Assembly (NCBI RefSeq): GCF_038023995.1
Contig: NZ_CP150660.1
Coordinates: forward strand, 2,168,501-2,232,500
Source: Polaribacter atrinae
Lineage (GTDB): Bacteria; Bacteroidota; Bacteroidia; Flavobacteriales; Flavobacteriaceae
DNA: 64,000 bases
Reading direction: 5' to 3'
The translations under genes were made by a program, and so were the position numbers. Shown piece after piece: positions 46,595-54,700 of the stretch. The notes beneath the pieces were generated by a model. That model ran no database searches. It was given only the letters and a program-made list of their open reading frames with translations, and had not been told where the DNA came from. Each line of letters opens with the position of its first letter. Position 1 is the stretch's first letter.

Positions 46595-46620
46595 AAAACC
46601 CAACCTTTTGGTTGGGTTTT
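46595..46620. terminator. Terminator after TonB copy 2
   Basis: Perfect 11-base stem aaaacccaacc (46595-46605) with ggttgggtttt (46610-46620), tttt loop. It serves the minus-strand gene ending at 46624 and insulates deoC. Confidence 0.85.
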
Positions 46621-46623
46621 ATT

Positions 46624-47361
46624 TTACTGTAAACTAAAAGCAATGGGTAAGTTATATCTTACTTTAACTGTTCTGCTATTTTGTATCCCAGGTTTAAATT
46701 TTGGCAATTTCTCAATAACTCTTAACGCTTCTTTCTCTAAAGTTTTATAAGCAGTTCTTATTTTAACATCAACAATCTCTCCTTTATCATCTATAACAAA
46801 CTGCGTATGTATTTTATGCACACCTGCACGTAAACCTATTTCATTTGCCAATTCCACATCAAAATTACGCTGTACAAACTGTTTCATTTTTTTCTCAAAA
46901 CAAACTTTATTTTCTTCTTTAGATAAATTTTCACATCCTTTAAAAACGGGTGCATTCTGTATGTTGACAAAATCTACATCTTCTACAAAAGGCTCATTAA
47001 CTTTAACCTCTACAACACTCTCTAAATCAATTAAAACAGGATTTTCTATTTTAACATCTTCAAAAACAGTTTCTATAATATTGTTTTTTCCTTTTACTAC
47101 TTCATCAACAATAAAAGGTGATGCTTTTATCATTGTTACTTTAGGAACAACTTTAGGTTCTTTTGTAAATAAGACCTCTGTATCTGGCGCTACATATACT
47201 ACTTTACTGTTATCAGATTCAAAAACAGCTACTGTTTTCTCTTCAGTTTGGTGCTCTAGTGTTATAAAAACAATAAAGAGTACTAATACCAACCCTAACT
47301 GAGTAAAAATGTTAGAGAATTTTTCTAATTGTTTTGTTGGTGATTTTTTGGCGTTTTTCAT
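46624..47361 (-). CDS. TonB-family energy transducer (copy 2, diverged)
   Basis: 245-residue protein: anchor helix at about 19-38 (IFTQLGLVLVLFIVFITL), a periplasmic linker without the Pro-rich track of the other copies, and a TonB C-terminal domain (about 140-245) with the Cys pair in APVFKGCEN...NKVCF and the ending VRYNLPIAFSL. ATG 47361 is chosen over an upstream start because MKNAKKSPTKQLEKFSNIFTQ aligns with the N-termini of the other two TonB proteins here. Its C-terminal domain is the closest match in the window to the N-terminal domain of the barrel protein at 43168. Confidence 0.88.
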   Translation of the reverse strand: MKNAKKSPTKQLEKFSNIFTQLGLVLVLFIVFITLEHQTEEKTVAVFESDNSKVVYVAPDTEVLFTKEPKVVPKVTMIKASPFIVDEVVKGKNNIIETVFEDVKIENPVLIDLESVVEVKVNEPFVEDVDFVNIQNAPVFKGCENLSKEENKVCFEKKMKQFVQRNFDVELANEIGLRAGVHKIHTQFVIDDKGEIVDVKIRTAYKTLEKEALRVIEKLPKFKPGIQNSRTVKVRYNLPIAFSLQ

Positions 47362-47414
47362 AATTCTAAAGTTTTTAAATGTTAAAACTCTGTTAAAACA
47401 ATTAGCATGCCATA

Positions 47415-47443
47415 AAAAAAGCATCAAATTTCTTTGATGCTTT
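47415..47443 (-). terminator. Terminator of the DUF3109 gene
   Basis: Stem aaagcatcaaa (47418-47428) with tttgatgcttt (47433-47443); on the minus strand a T-run follows. Confidence 0.8.
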
Positions 47444-47475
47444 AGTGTCTATTTATTTTTAATGAAATATTTTAC

Positions 47476-48048
47476 TTACTTTTCTAAATGTTTTGCGGCA
47501 ATTATTTCTAATTCATCATACCATTCTTGTCCAAACTTTCTAACCAAAGCTTGCTTTACAAACTTGTAAACTGGCACTTGCAATTCTTTTCCTAAAGAAC
47601 AAGCATCGTCACAAATTTCCCATTTATCATAATTTACAGCAGAAAACTCACTGTAATCTTTTATTCTAATAGGATATAAATGACAAGAAACTGGTTTTTT
47701 CCAATCTATTTCTCCTTGGTTATACGCTTCTTCTATCGCACAAAGTGCTGTCTTTTTCTCATCAAAAATAACATAAGCACAGTCTGCACCATTAATTAAA
47801 GGAGTTTCTAATTCTCCCCATTCACTGGTAACCCAAGTACCTTGTTCTTCAATAACAGCTATTCCCTCTTTTCTTAAAAAAGGTTTTACTTTAGGATATA
47901 TTTTTTCTAAAATCTTTGTTTCTTCTTTTTCTAACGGAGCACCGGCATCACCATCTACACAGCAGGCACCTTTACAAGCAGATAAATTGCAAACAAAATC
48001 TTTTTCGATAATATCTTCTGAAACTATAGTTTTTCCAAGTTGAAACAT
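47476..48048 (-). CDS. DUF3109 family cysteine-rich protein
   Basis: 190-residue soluble protein with a conserved set of cysteines: CNLSACKGACCVDGDAGAPL near the N-terminus, then ADCAYVIF, TALCAIE, SCHLYPIR and WEICDDACSLG. The pattern matches DUF3109, a relative of the YkgJ-type zinc or iron-binding proteins; the function is unknown. A TATTTTTG box ends only 5 bases before the ATG, so the message may be leaderless. Confidence 0.82.
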   Translation of the reverse strand: MFQLGKTIVSEDIIEKDFVCNLSACKGACCVDGDAGAPLEKEETKILEKIYPKVKPFLRKEGIAVIEEQGTWVTSEWGELETPLINGADCAYVIFDEKKTALCAIEEAYNQGEIDWKKPVSCHLYPIRIKDYSEFSAVNYDKWEICDDACSLGKELQVPVYKFVKQALVRKFGQEWYDELEIIAAKHLEK

Positions 48049-48052
48049 ATCG

Positions 48053-48084
48053 CAAAAATAGTGTTATTTTTTTCTATAACTTTG
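48053..48084. promoter_or_regulatory. Back-to-back promoters of DUF3109 and marC-like genes
   Basis: Minus-strand TATTTTTG (48060-48053) and plus-strand TAACTTTG (48077-48084) are 16 bases apart. Each -7 box lies in the other promoter's upstream contact region, so the two could not be occupied together. Confidence 0.5.
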
Positions 48085-48132
48085 CGTTTTCTTAAACTAA
48101 GTTATCTAATTTTACAAAATTATATAAAAATT

Positions 48133-48720
48133 ATGAATTTTATTTTCAAAGAGGCTTTTACTGCATTTATGGTTTTGTTTGCAGTTATTGATGTTATTGG
48201 TAACATCCCTATTATTATAGACCTAAGAAAAAAAGCAGGCCATATTCAGTCTGAAAAAGCCGCTATTATTGCAGGTGTTATTATGATTGTATTTTTGTTT
48301 TTAGGACAAAGTTTATTAAAACTAATTGGTATAGACGTACATTCATTTGCTGTTGCAGGTGCTTTTATACTTTTTTTTATTGCCTTAGAAATGATTTTAG
48401 GAATTACTCTTTATAAAGACGGTGATGAAGATGCAAGCGGAATTACAGCTTCTGTATTTCCATTGGCTTTCCCTTTAATTGCTGGTCCAGGAAGTTTAAC
48501 AACCTTACTTTCTTTAAGATCTGAGTTTCATTTAGAAAATATTATAGTTGCGGTTTTAGCAAATATTATTTTAATTTATATTGTACTAAAGACCTCTTCT
48601 AGAATAGAGCGAATGATTGGCCCTATTGGAATTCAAATAATTAGAAAGATATTTGGTGTAATTTTATTAGCTATTTCTGTAAAATTATTTGCAGCAAATA
48701 TTAAAGTCCTATTTATTTAA
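48133..48720 (+). CDS. MarC family (UPF0056) membrane protein
   Basis: 195-residue protein with six predicted membrane helices: FKEAFTAFMVLFAVIDVIGNIPI, the central FPLAFPLIAGPGSLTTLLSL (the family's Pro/Gly-rich core) and the C-terminal RKIFGVILLAISVKLF. MarC was once linked to multidrug resistance; that link is not upheld and its role is unknown. ATG 48133 starts the conserved N-terminus; an upstream extension to 48040 covers the promoter box. Confidence 0.9.
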   Translation: MNFIFKEAFTAFMVLFAVIDVIGNIPIIIDLRKKAGHIQSEKAAIIAGVIMIVFLFLGQSLLKLIGIDVHSFAVAGAFILFFIALEMILGITLYKDGDEDASGITASVFPLAFPLIAGPGSLTTLLSLRSEFHLENIIVAVLANIILIYIVLKTSSRIERMIGPIGIQIIRKIFGVILLAISVKLFAANIKVLFI

Positions 48721-49326
48721 ATGATTTTTGATGTTCTAATTATTGGTGGTGGTGCTTCTGGGTTGCAATGTGCATTAGTTTTAGGTTCTGCAAAGAATAA
48801 AGCTTTTGCAACTGGTAAAACTATTGGAATTATCACCCACCAAAGGACATCTCACTTACAAAATGCATTATTTAATAATGTATTAGGCATACCTGCCAAC
48901 ACCTTAGGTAATGACATTTTAATTAAAGGAAGAAAACAACTCTCTACCTTATACCCACATGTACAACAAATAGAAAATGAAAAGGTTCTATCTATTTTAA
49001 GTACAGAAAATGGGTATGAGATAACAACCAACCAAACTACTTATTTTACTAAAATTGCAATTCTTGCTTTAAATTACTCCAAACCTTTTACAATAGAAGG
49101 TTTAGAATCTTTTATAGAACCTCATCAAAGAGCTAATGTTGCAAAAGATAGAATTCAACTTAAAAATAACAACCATTTAATAAAAGATGGTTTATATTGT
49201 TGTGGTACCATATCTGGTTGCAGAAGTCAATTTGCAATTGCTGCAGGTAGTGGAGCCAGTGTTGCTACCGATATTCTTTCGTTTTGGAACAATAATACCC
49301 CTACAAAAGTACATGATAAAGTATGA
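48721..49326 (+). CDS. Short FAD/NAD(P)-binding oxidoreductase-like protein
   Basis: 201-residue protein related to the FAD domain of thioredoxin-reductase-like flavoproteins. Dinucleotide fold DVLIIGGGASGLQCALVLG (residues 4-22) and a C-terminal DGLYCCGTISGCRSQFAIAAGSGASVA that replaces the usual GvfAaGD...a...G..aA motif. A full two-domain reductase is about 300 residues; the inserted NAD(P)H-binding domain and CxxC pair are missing. The ATG follows the marC stop with no gap, so the two are coupled. Partner and substrate unknown. Confidence 0.72.
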   Translation: MIFDVLIIGGGASGLQCALVLGSAKNKAFATGKTIGIITHQRTSHLQNALFNNVLGIPANTLGNDILIKGRKQLSTLYPHVQQIENEKVLSILSTENGYEITTNQTTYFTKIAILALNYSKPFTIEGLESFIEPHQRANVAKDRIQLKNNNHLIKDGLYCCGTISGCRSQFAIAAGSGASVATDILSFWNNNTPTKVHDKV

Positions 49327-49458
49327 TGAAAATCATATTTTAAAGCCCTTTATATTATTAATTTTACAATAGAAAATCGAATTTATAAGAATTTGATAAT
49401 CTAGAAAGCTATTTTTAAATAACGAAGTTAAAATTATACATTTTTAAAGGATTTCAAA

Positions 49459-50193
49459 ATGGACATTAAAAAAAACCCAAAACAACAGTTAGAAAACTAC
49501 AGTAAAATTTTCTTACAAATAGGGTTAGTATTAGCCTTATTTATTACTTATACTTTAATAGAGCATAAAACATACGAAAGGAATGATTTAAAAAGCTTAG
49601 GACAAGCAAACATGGTAGACGATATGAAGGAAGACATTCCCATTATTGAGATGCAGGAAGTAAAACCACCACCAAAAAATACGCCTCCACCAATTGTTGA
49701 GCAAATTACGGTTGTAGAAGATGAAAAAGAAATTGAAGAAACCGTAATAGAATCTACAGAAACCGATGAAACAGTAGGTATAGTTGTAAACACCGATGAT
49801 ATTGTTGAGATTGAAGAAGTAGAAGAAGTGGTAGAAGATATTCCTTTTATATTAATTGAAAACGTACCTGTTTACCCAGGTTGTAAAGGAAACAATAAAG
49901 CTTTAAAAGACTGCTTTACAAAAAAAGTAACAGAGTTTTTTGGTAGAAGATTTGATGTTAATTTAGCAACAGAATTAGGCTTAGAGCCAGGTAAGAAAAA
50001 GTTATTTGTAATTTTTACCATTAACAAACAAGGTAAAATAGCAAATGTAAAAGCAAGAGGTCCACACCCTAGATTAGAAAAAGAGGTTGTAGAAATTATT
50101 AATGCTTTACCTACAATGACTCCAGGGAAACAAAGAGGTACCCCTGTAGGTGTTAGCTACAGCATACCTATTACATTTGAAGTTAGAACATAA
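49459..50193 (+). CDS. TonB-family energy transducer (copy 3)
   Basis: 244-residue close paralogue of the gene at 32607: the same N-terminus (M-x-IKKNPK...LENYSKIF-x-QIGLVLALF), a proline spacer KPPPKNTPPP, the same acidic stretch (VEDEKE-x-EETVIESTETDET) and a TonB C-terminal domain with Cys pair VYPGCKG...LKDCF and ending PVGVSYSIPITF. Single gene with its own terminator. Confidence 0.9.
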   Translation: MDIKKNPKQQLENYSKIFLQIGLVLALFITYTLIEHKTYERNDLKSLGQANMVDDMKEDIPIIEMQEVKPPPKNTPPPIVEQITVVEDEKEIEETVIESTETDETVGIVVNTDDIVEIEEVEEVVEDIPFILIENVPVYPGCKGNNKALKDCFTKKVTEFFGRRFDVNLATELGLEPGKKKLFVIFTINKQGKIANVKARGPHPRLEKEVVEIINALPTMTPGKQRGTPVGVSYSIPITFEVRT

Positions 50194-50233
50194 AAAAAAG
50201 AAACCCCAACTTAAAGTTGGGGTTTCTTTTTTT
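50192..50233 (+). terminator. Terminator after TonB copy 3
   Basis: Stem gaaaccccaactt (50200-50212) with aagttggggtttc (50214-50226), then a run of T. Confidence 0.9.
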
Positions 50234-50348
50234 ACTTAAAGTCTACTTAGTATCTATAAACATTAGAACTTAAAATCATTTCTTATACCCTATATTCATT
50301 AAAAATTAACTTTTCTGGTCTAATTTTAAAAATTAAGAAAATTACCTA
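50234..50348. other. AT-rich spacer before the candidate small RNA
   Basis: Part of a 398-base gene-free interval between TonB copy 3 and the receiver gene. No coding signal is visible in this left part. Confidence 0.4.
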
Positions 50349-50379
50349 TTGAATGACCTTACAATGTTATCTATATTTG
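50349..50379 (+). promoter_or_regulatory. Orphan Bacteroidota promoter
   Basis: TTG (50349-50351), exactly 20 bases, TATATTTG (50372-50379). One of the best consensus promoters in the window, yet it points rightward into a region with no plus-strand gene. Confidence 0.65.
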
Positions 50380-50385
50380 TAGTAT

Positions 50386-50520
50386 AAAAACAACTATACA
50401 ACTGATAATCAATAAACTCATAGTATAACATAAAATTATCTTACTGATACATTAGTATATATATTCCCCAATTATATTAATAAAAAAGCTAAACACCCCC
50501 CTTAATGTTTAGCTTTTTGT
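50386..50520 (+). ncRNA. Candidate small non-coding RNA
   Basis: Predicted transcript of about 135 bases from the orphan promoter to the intrinsic terminator at 50483-50518. No open frame longer than a few codons with a start is seen, and it resembles no RNA family I recognise. It is convergent with the receiver gene at 50592-50954, so read-through could also place it antisense to that gene's 3' end. Prediction only. Confidence 0.4.
50482..50518. terminator. Bidirectional terminator (candidate small RNA / receiver gene)
   Basis: Stem aaaaagctaaaca (50483-50495) with tgtttagcttttt (50506-50518) around a C-rich loop (cccccc). T-runs are usable on both strands. Confidence 0.8.
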
Positions 50521-50591
50521 TTGCATAAAAACTACCTAAAAATCAATAAAAATTTTAGAATTGGATATTTTTAGAAAAGTAAACGGAATGT

Positions 50592-50954
50592 TTAAGCGTT
50601 CTTAATTGCTTCAATTAATTCATCAAAATCTTTTGCTTTATCAAAAAAAGCAAACGCTCCGTATTTAAAACATGTTTTTCTTAGCTCTGTACTTATAGAA
50701 AAAACAAAAACTTTAGTTTCCTTTTTATTTTCTTGTAGTATTCTTAATAGCTCTATTCCATTTCCATCAGGTAATTTTAAATCGAGTACTATTAAATCAA
50801 AATTAGTTTTGTTAAAAATAGAAATTGCCTCTTGTAAAGATTTTGTTATGTAGATATCCTTTAAACGGTCAATCTCTTTAGCAGCATCCAATATATTCTT
50901 CCCTATAAAAGGGTTATCTTCTACTATTAATAAATTAAGGAATGTTTCTTTCAA
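50592..50954 (-). CDS. Stand-alone response regulator receiver domain
   Basis: 120-residue single-domain receiver without an output domain. Acidic pair E12-D13, phospho-acceptor D58 in DLIVLDLKLPDGNG, conserved Ser in VFVFSIS, and the Lys in FFDKAKD. Start TTG. It lies 116 bases after the NarL-type regulator on the same strand and could share its message. As a single domain it may act as a phosphate sink or relay for the giant kinase nearby, or bind another protein. Confidence 0.88.
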   Translation of the reverse strand: MKETFLNLLIVEDNPFIGKNILDAAKEIDRLKDIYITKSLQEAISIFNKTNFDLIVLDLKLPDGNGIELLRILQENKKETKVFVFSISTELRKTCFKYGAFAFFDKAKDFDELIEAIKNA

Positions 50955-51070
50955 GATAGGGCTAAATGTCTTAATTAAAAGGCAATATAGTCTGTTTTTG
51001 TATATATTTATATAAGCAAAATGCTTATCATCTTATTTATTACAACTAATATAAAGAAGTTATATATTTA

Positions 51071-51724
51071 TTAAATATCTAATGAAGTTAACCCTTCTTT
51101 AATAGCATATTTTGTCAATTCAGGAATCGTATATAAATCTAATTTTTTCATAATATTATTTCGGTGTACATCTACCGTTTTAGGACTTAAAAACAAAATC
51201 TCTCCTGTTTCTTTAGAAGAGCGCCCTTCTGCAATTAACTGCAATACTTCTTTCTCTCTAGAGCTTAACTGTGTTTTCTCTATAGATTTTATTTCTTTTA
51301 GTACCGACAGAAACTCTTGATTAATATCTTTTGAAAGATATTTTTTATTCTGCATTACCGTACAAATTGCCGTAATCAACTCATCTGAATCACCATCTTT
51401 TAACAAATAAGCAAAAGCACCTGCTTTAAACATACTCTGTATAAATTGCTTACCAGAATGCATAGAAAGACCAATTACCTTTATTTCTGGATTGTTTTTA
51501 TGAATTTGTCTTGTTGCTTCTACCCCATTTAAACCAGGCATTGCTACATCCATAACAACAACGTTTGGCAAAAGTTTTGGACATATCTTTATAGCTTCCC
51601 TACCATCAGAAGCTTCACCAATTATATGCATATTAGACCTTTGCTCTATAATATTTCTTAGACCATCTCTTAACAGCTTGTGATCATCAACTAATACGAT
51701 TTTAATTTCTTTTAAATAAGTCAT
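51071..51724 (-). CDS. NarL/LuxR-family response regulator
   Basis: 217-residue two-domain regulator. Receiver at about 7-125 with D13-D14, phospho-acceptor D59 (VVVMDVAMPGLNG), and a K in AYLLKDGDS; LuxR-type helix-turn-helix at about 150-212 (LSSREKEVLQLIAEGRSSKETGEILFLSPKTVDVHRNNIMKKL). Its ATG shares one base with the stop of the kinase gene (TAATG), so the two are translationally coupled and surely partners. DNA targets unknown. Confidence 0.94.
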   Translation of the reverse strand: MTYLKEIKIVLVDDHKLLRDGLRNIIEQRSNMHIIGEASDGREAIKICPKLLPNVVVMDVAMPGLNGVEATRQIHKNNPEIKVIGLSMHSGKQFIQSMFKAGAFAYLLKDGDSDELITAICTVMQNKKYLSKDINQEFLSVLKEIKSIEKTQLSSREKEVLQLIAEGRSSKETGEILFLSPKTVDVHRNNIMKKLDLYTIPELTKYAIKEGLTSLDI

Positions 51725-54700
51725 TAAGATAAAGGTATAAAAATTTTAACAGTTGTACCTGTATTTATTTTTGATTGTATTGTAAATTTCCCTTGAATAT
51801 TTCTAATACGTTCTTGAACTGTAAACAAACCAAAACCAGATCCAGAGTGGTTATGTAGGTTATTTAAAATATCGGTATTGAAACCAATACCATTATCTGT
51901 AATAAAAATATCTAACCCATGTTTATTTTTATCAAGGTCTAAAGTTATTAAAGAAGCATTTGCATATTTTATTGCATTGGTTAATACTTCTTGAATACTT
52001 CTATACAACAAAATAGATGTTGCTTCATCAAGCTTAACACTATCTACCTCACTATTAACTACACAAGCAACCTTGTGCGTTGTTTCTACATTATCAAACA
52101 ACCAATTTAGTGCCTCAATAATACCTAATTGATATAATACAGGTGGTGAAAGTTCATACATAATCTTACGGCTATTTTCTAAAGCTTCAGAAATATGAGT
52201 TTCTATAAAGATTAAATCTTCATCAATCATTTTTAATTGTGGTCTTTTTTTCAATTCATTAATTTTCATTTTTGAAATAACTAAAGACTGACTTAAATGA
52301 TCATGTATATTTGTAGCAATTTCTTTTTTCTGTTTTTCTTCTATCAAAGTCATTTCTGTAGTCAATTTCTGAAGTGATGTTTGATATTCTTCTATTTTTT
52401 GCTTTGCTAACACCCATTGAGTAATATCTCTAGCGGATGTAACATAATAGCTAATTTCGTTATTTTTATAGATAGGAGATGATAAAAACTCTAACCAAAC
52501 AAAATGACCATCTTTATGGAGAACTCTAAAAGAAAAAGCTTCTACATTAAAATCATTAAACAACTTTTCTTTCATGGCTAACTTTAATTCTTGAATATCA
52601 TCTTCATGAACGATACTAAAAACTTGTTTCCCTAAAAAATCTAATTGATCATAACCTAATAAATTTTTTATAGAAGGACTAATATATCTAAAAGTACTAT
52701 CTGGTTCTTGCAAGCAAATTAAATCATTGGAGTTATCCGTTAATATACGGTACATCTCTTCTGCTTTTTCAATTTCCTTCCTTATTCTTTTTTGCTCTGT
52801 AATATCTTGACTCGTTCCTTTTAAACCAATCAACTCTCCATTTTTACTATATACAGGTCTACAAATAGACCTGGTAGTTTTTTCTACATTATTAGGCAAA
52901 CTAATTCTAAATTCAACATCATAAGGGATTCCTTTATCATAAGCCAACGATAGAACATTCTTAAAAAACTCTTGATCCTCTTTATGAACTCTACCTAGAA
53001 TAGTAGACTCTTCTGGTGCCGTTTTACTGATATTAAAACCCCAGATACGAAACATTTCATCTGACCATTCTGATTCTTTTGTTAAAAACTTAAACGACCA
53101 ACTACCTACTTGAGCTAACTCTTGCGCTTCTTTTAAACGATTTAAAGATTCCCTTTTTTCTAATTCAGCATCTTTTATACTTTGAACGCTTTGTATACTA
53201 ACAGGAACTGTTTTTTGCTCTATTAAATTTTGAGGAATGGGGATTGAAAGTAAGGCAGCAAACTCATCACCTTTTAAGGTTTTATAATTTACTTCTGATG
53301 TAAATGTTTTTTCCTTATTCCAAACTGATACGATAAAGTCTACAAATACATTATGCACTCCACTACCAAATGTATTTTGGATTTTTCCGTCTAAAAAGTC
53401 TTTTTCACTTTTTGCTTTAAACAGTTTTACTGTGGCTTTATTCACTTTGTTAATAACCACCTTGTCTAGTATAGAAAACAATACCTCAGGTTGCTCCTCT
53501 AAATAAATTTTTAAATTAGGTATTTTAAGCTTTCTAAGCTGATCTAATTGTTCTATAACCGCAGTTAAATCACCATTCCAAACAGAAACCGCTGCATTAT
53601 CAAAGAGGTTTCTATACCGCTCTGTTATTACTAAATGTTGTTTCTCTATTTGTTTTCTTTCAGTAATATCTTGAAAAACACCTCTTCTTCCTATAATTTC
53701 ATTTTGCTTATTATAAACTGGCTGAACCACATTTCTAACCCAAACTTCTTCTTTATTATGAGTGATAAACTTTAACTCATGATCAAAAGGAGTACCATTT
53801 AGTATTAATTCTTGAATAGCTTTTTCATACTTTTCTAGAGAGGCGTCGTCAAAAATACCTCTAATATCCTCACGTGATGGAACCCCTTTATCTCTATCGA
53901 ACCTTAAAATATCATAAACATGATCAGACCATATAAAAGTGTCTGTTAGACTATCATATTCTTGATAGCCTATTTTAGCTATTTCACTTGCCTTTCTTAA
54001 GGAATACTCCTTTTTTTCTAAAAGTTTTAAAGTATTTTCAATTTTTTGTTTAGACTGTTCTAATTCTTGCTGTACTTTTTTAGAATCTGTAATATTTTGT
54101 AAAACACCTCTTTTACCAACAATTTCATTTTGTTTATTATAAATAGGTTGAGCTACATTTCTTACCCAAATAATTTGATCCTTTAAGTTCGTAAATTTCA
54201 ATTCTAAATCGTAAGAAACACCATTAGCAGTAAGTTTTCTAGTTGCTTCTACAAATTTTTCTTGAGACTTTTTATTCATCCTCTTAAAAAGTGCTACTTC
54301 TGGTAAAACTCCATCTTTAGGATTTGTTCCAAAAATATGATGAACATAATCTGACCAAACAGCAGTACCTTTTAACATATCGTGCTCCCAATACCCTATT
54401 TTAGCTACTTTACTAGCCTCATTCATAGAGTGCTTCCTTTTTCTTGACAATTTTAAAGAAGTCTGAATCTTTTCTTTAGAAATCTCTAATTCTATTTGAG
54501 CATTCTTAGCCGCTGTAATATTATTGACCAACCCTCGTCTACCAATAATTTCATTTTGTTCGTTATAGATAAGCTGAACCACTTGCCTTACCCATACTTC
54601 CTTATTCTTGTTATTGATTAATTTTAATTCAATATCATAAGGTGTTCTATTTAAAGTAAGATCTGTTGTAGCTTGCTCTAATTTTGCCTGAGAATCTTTA

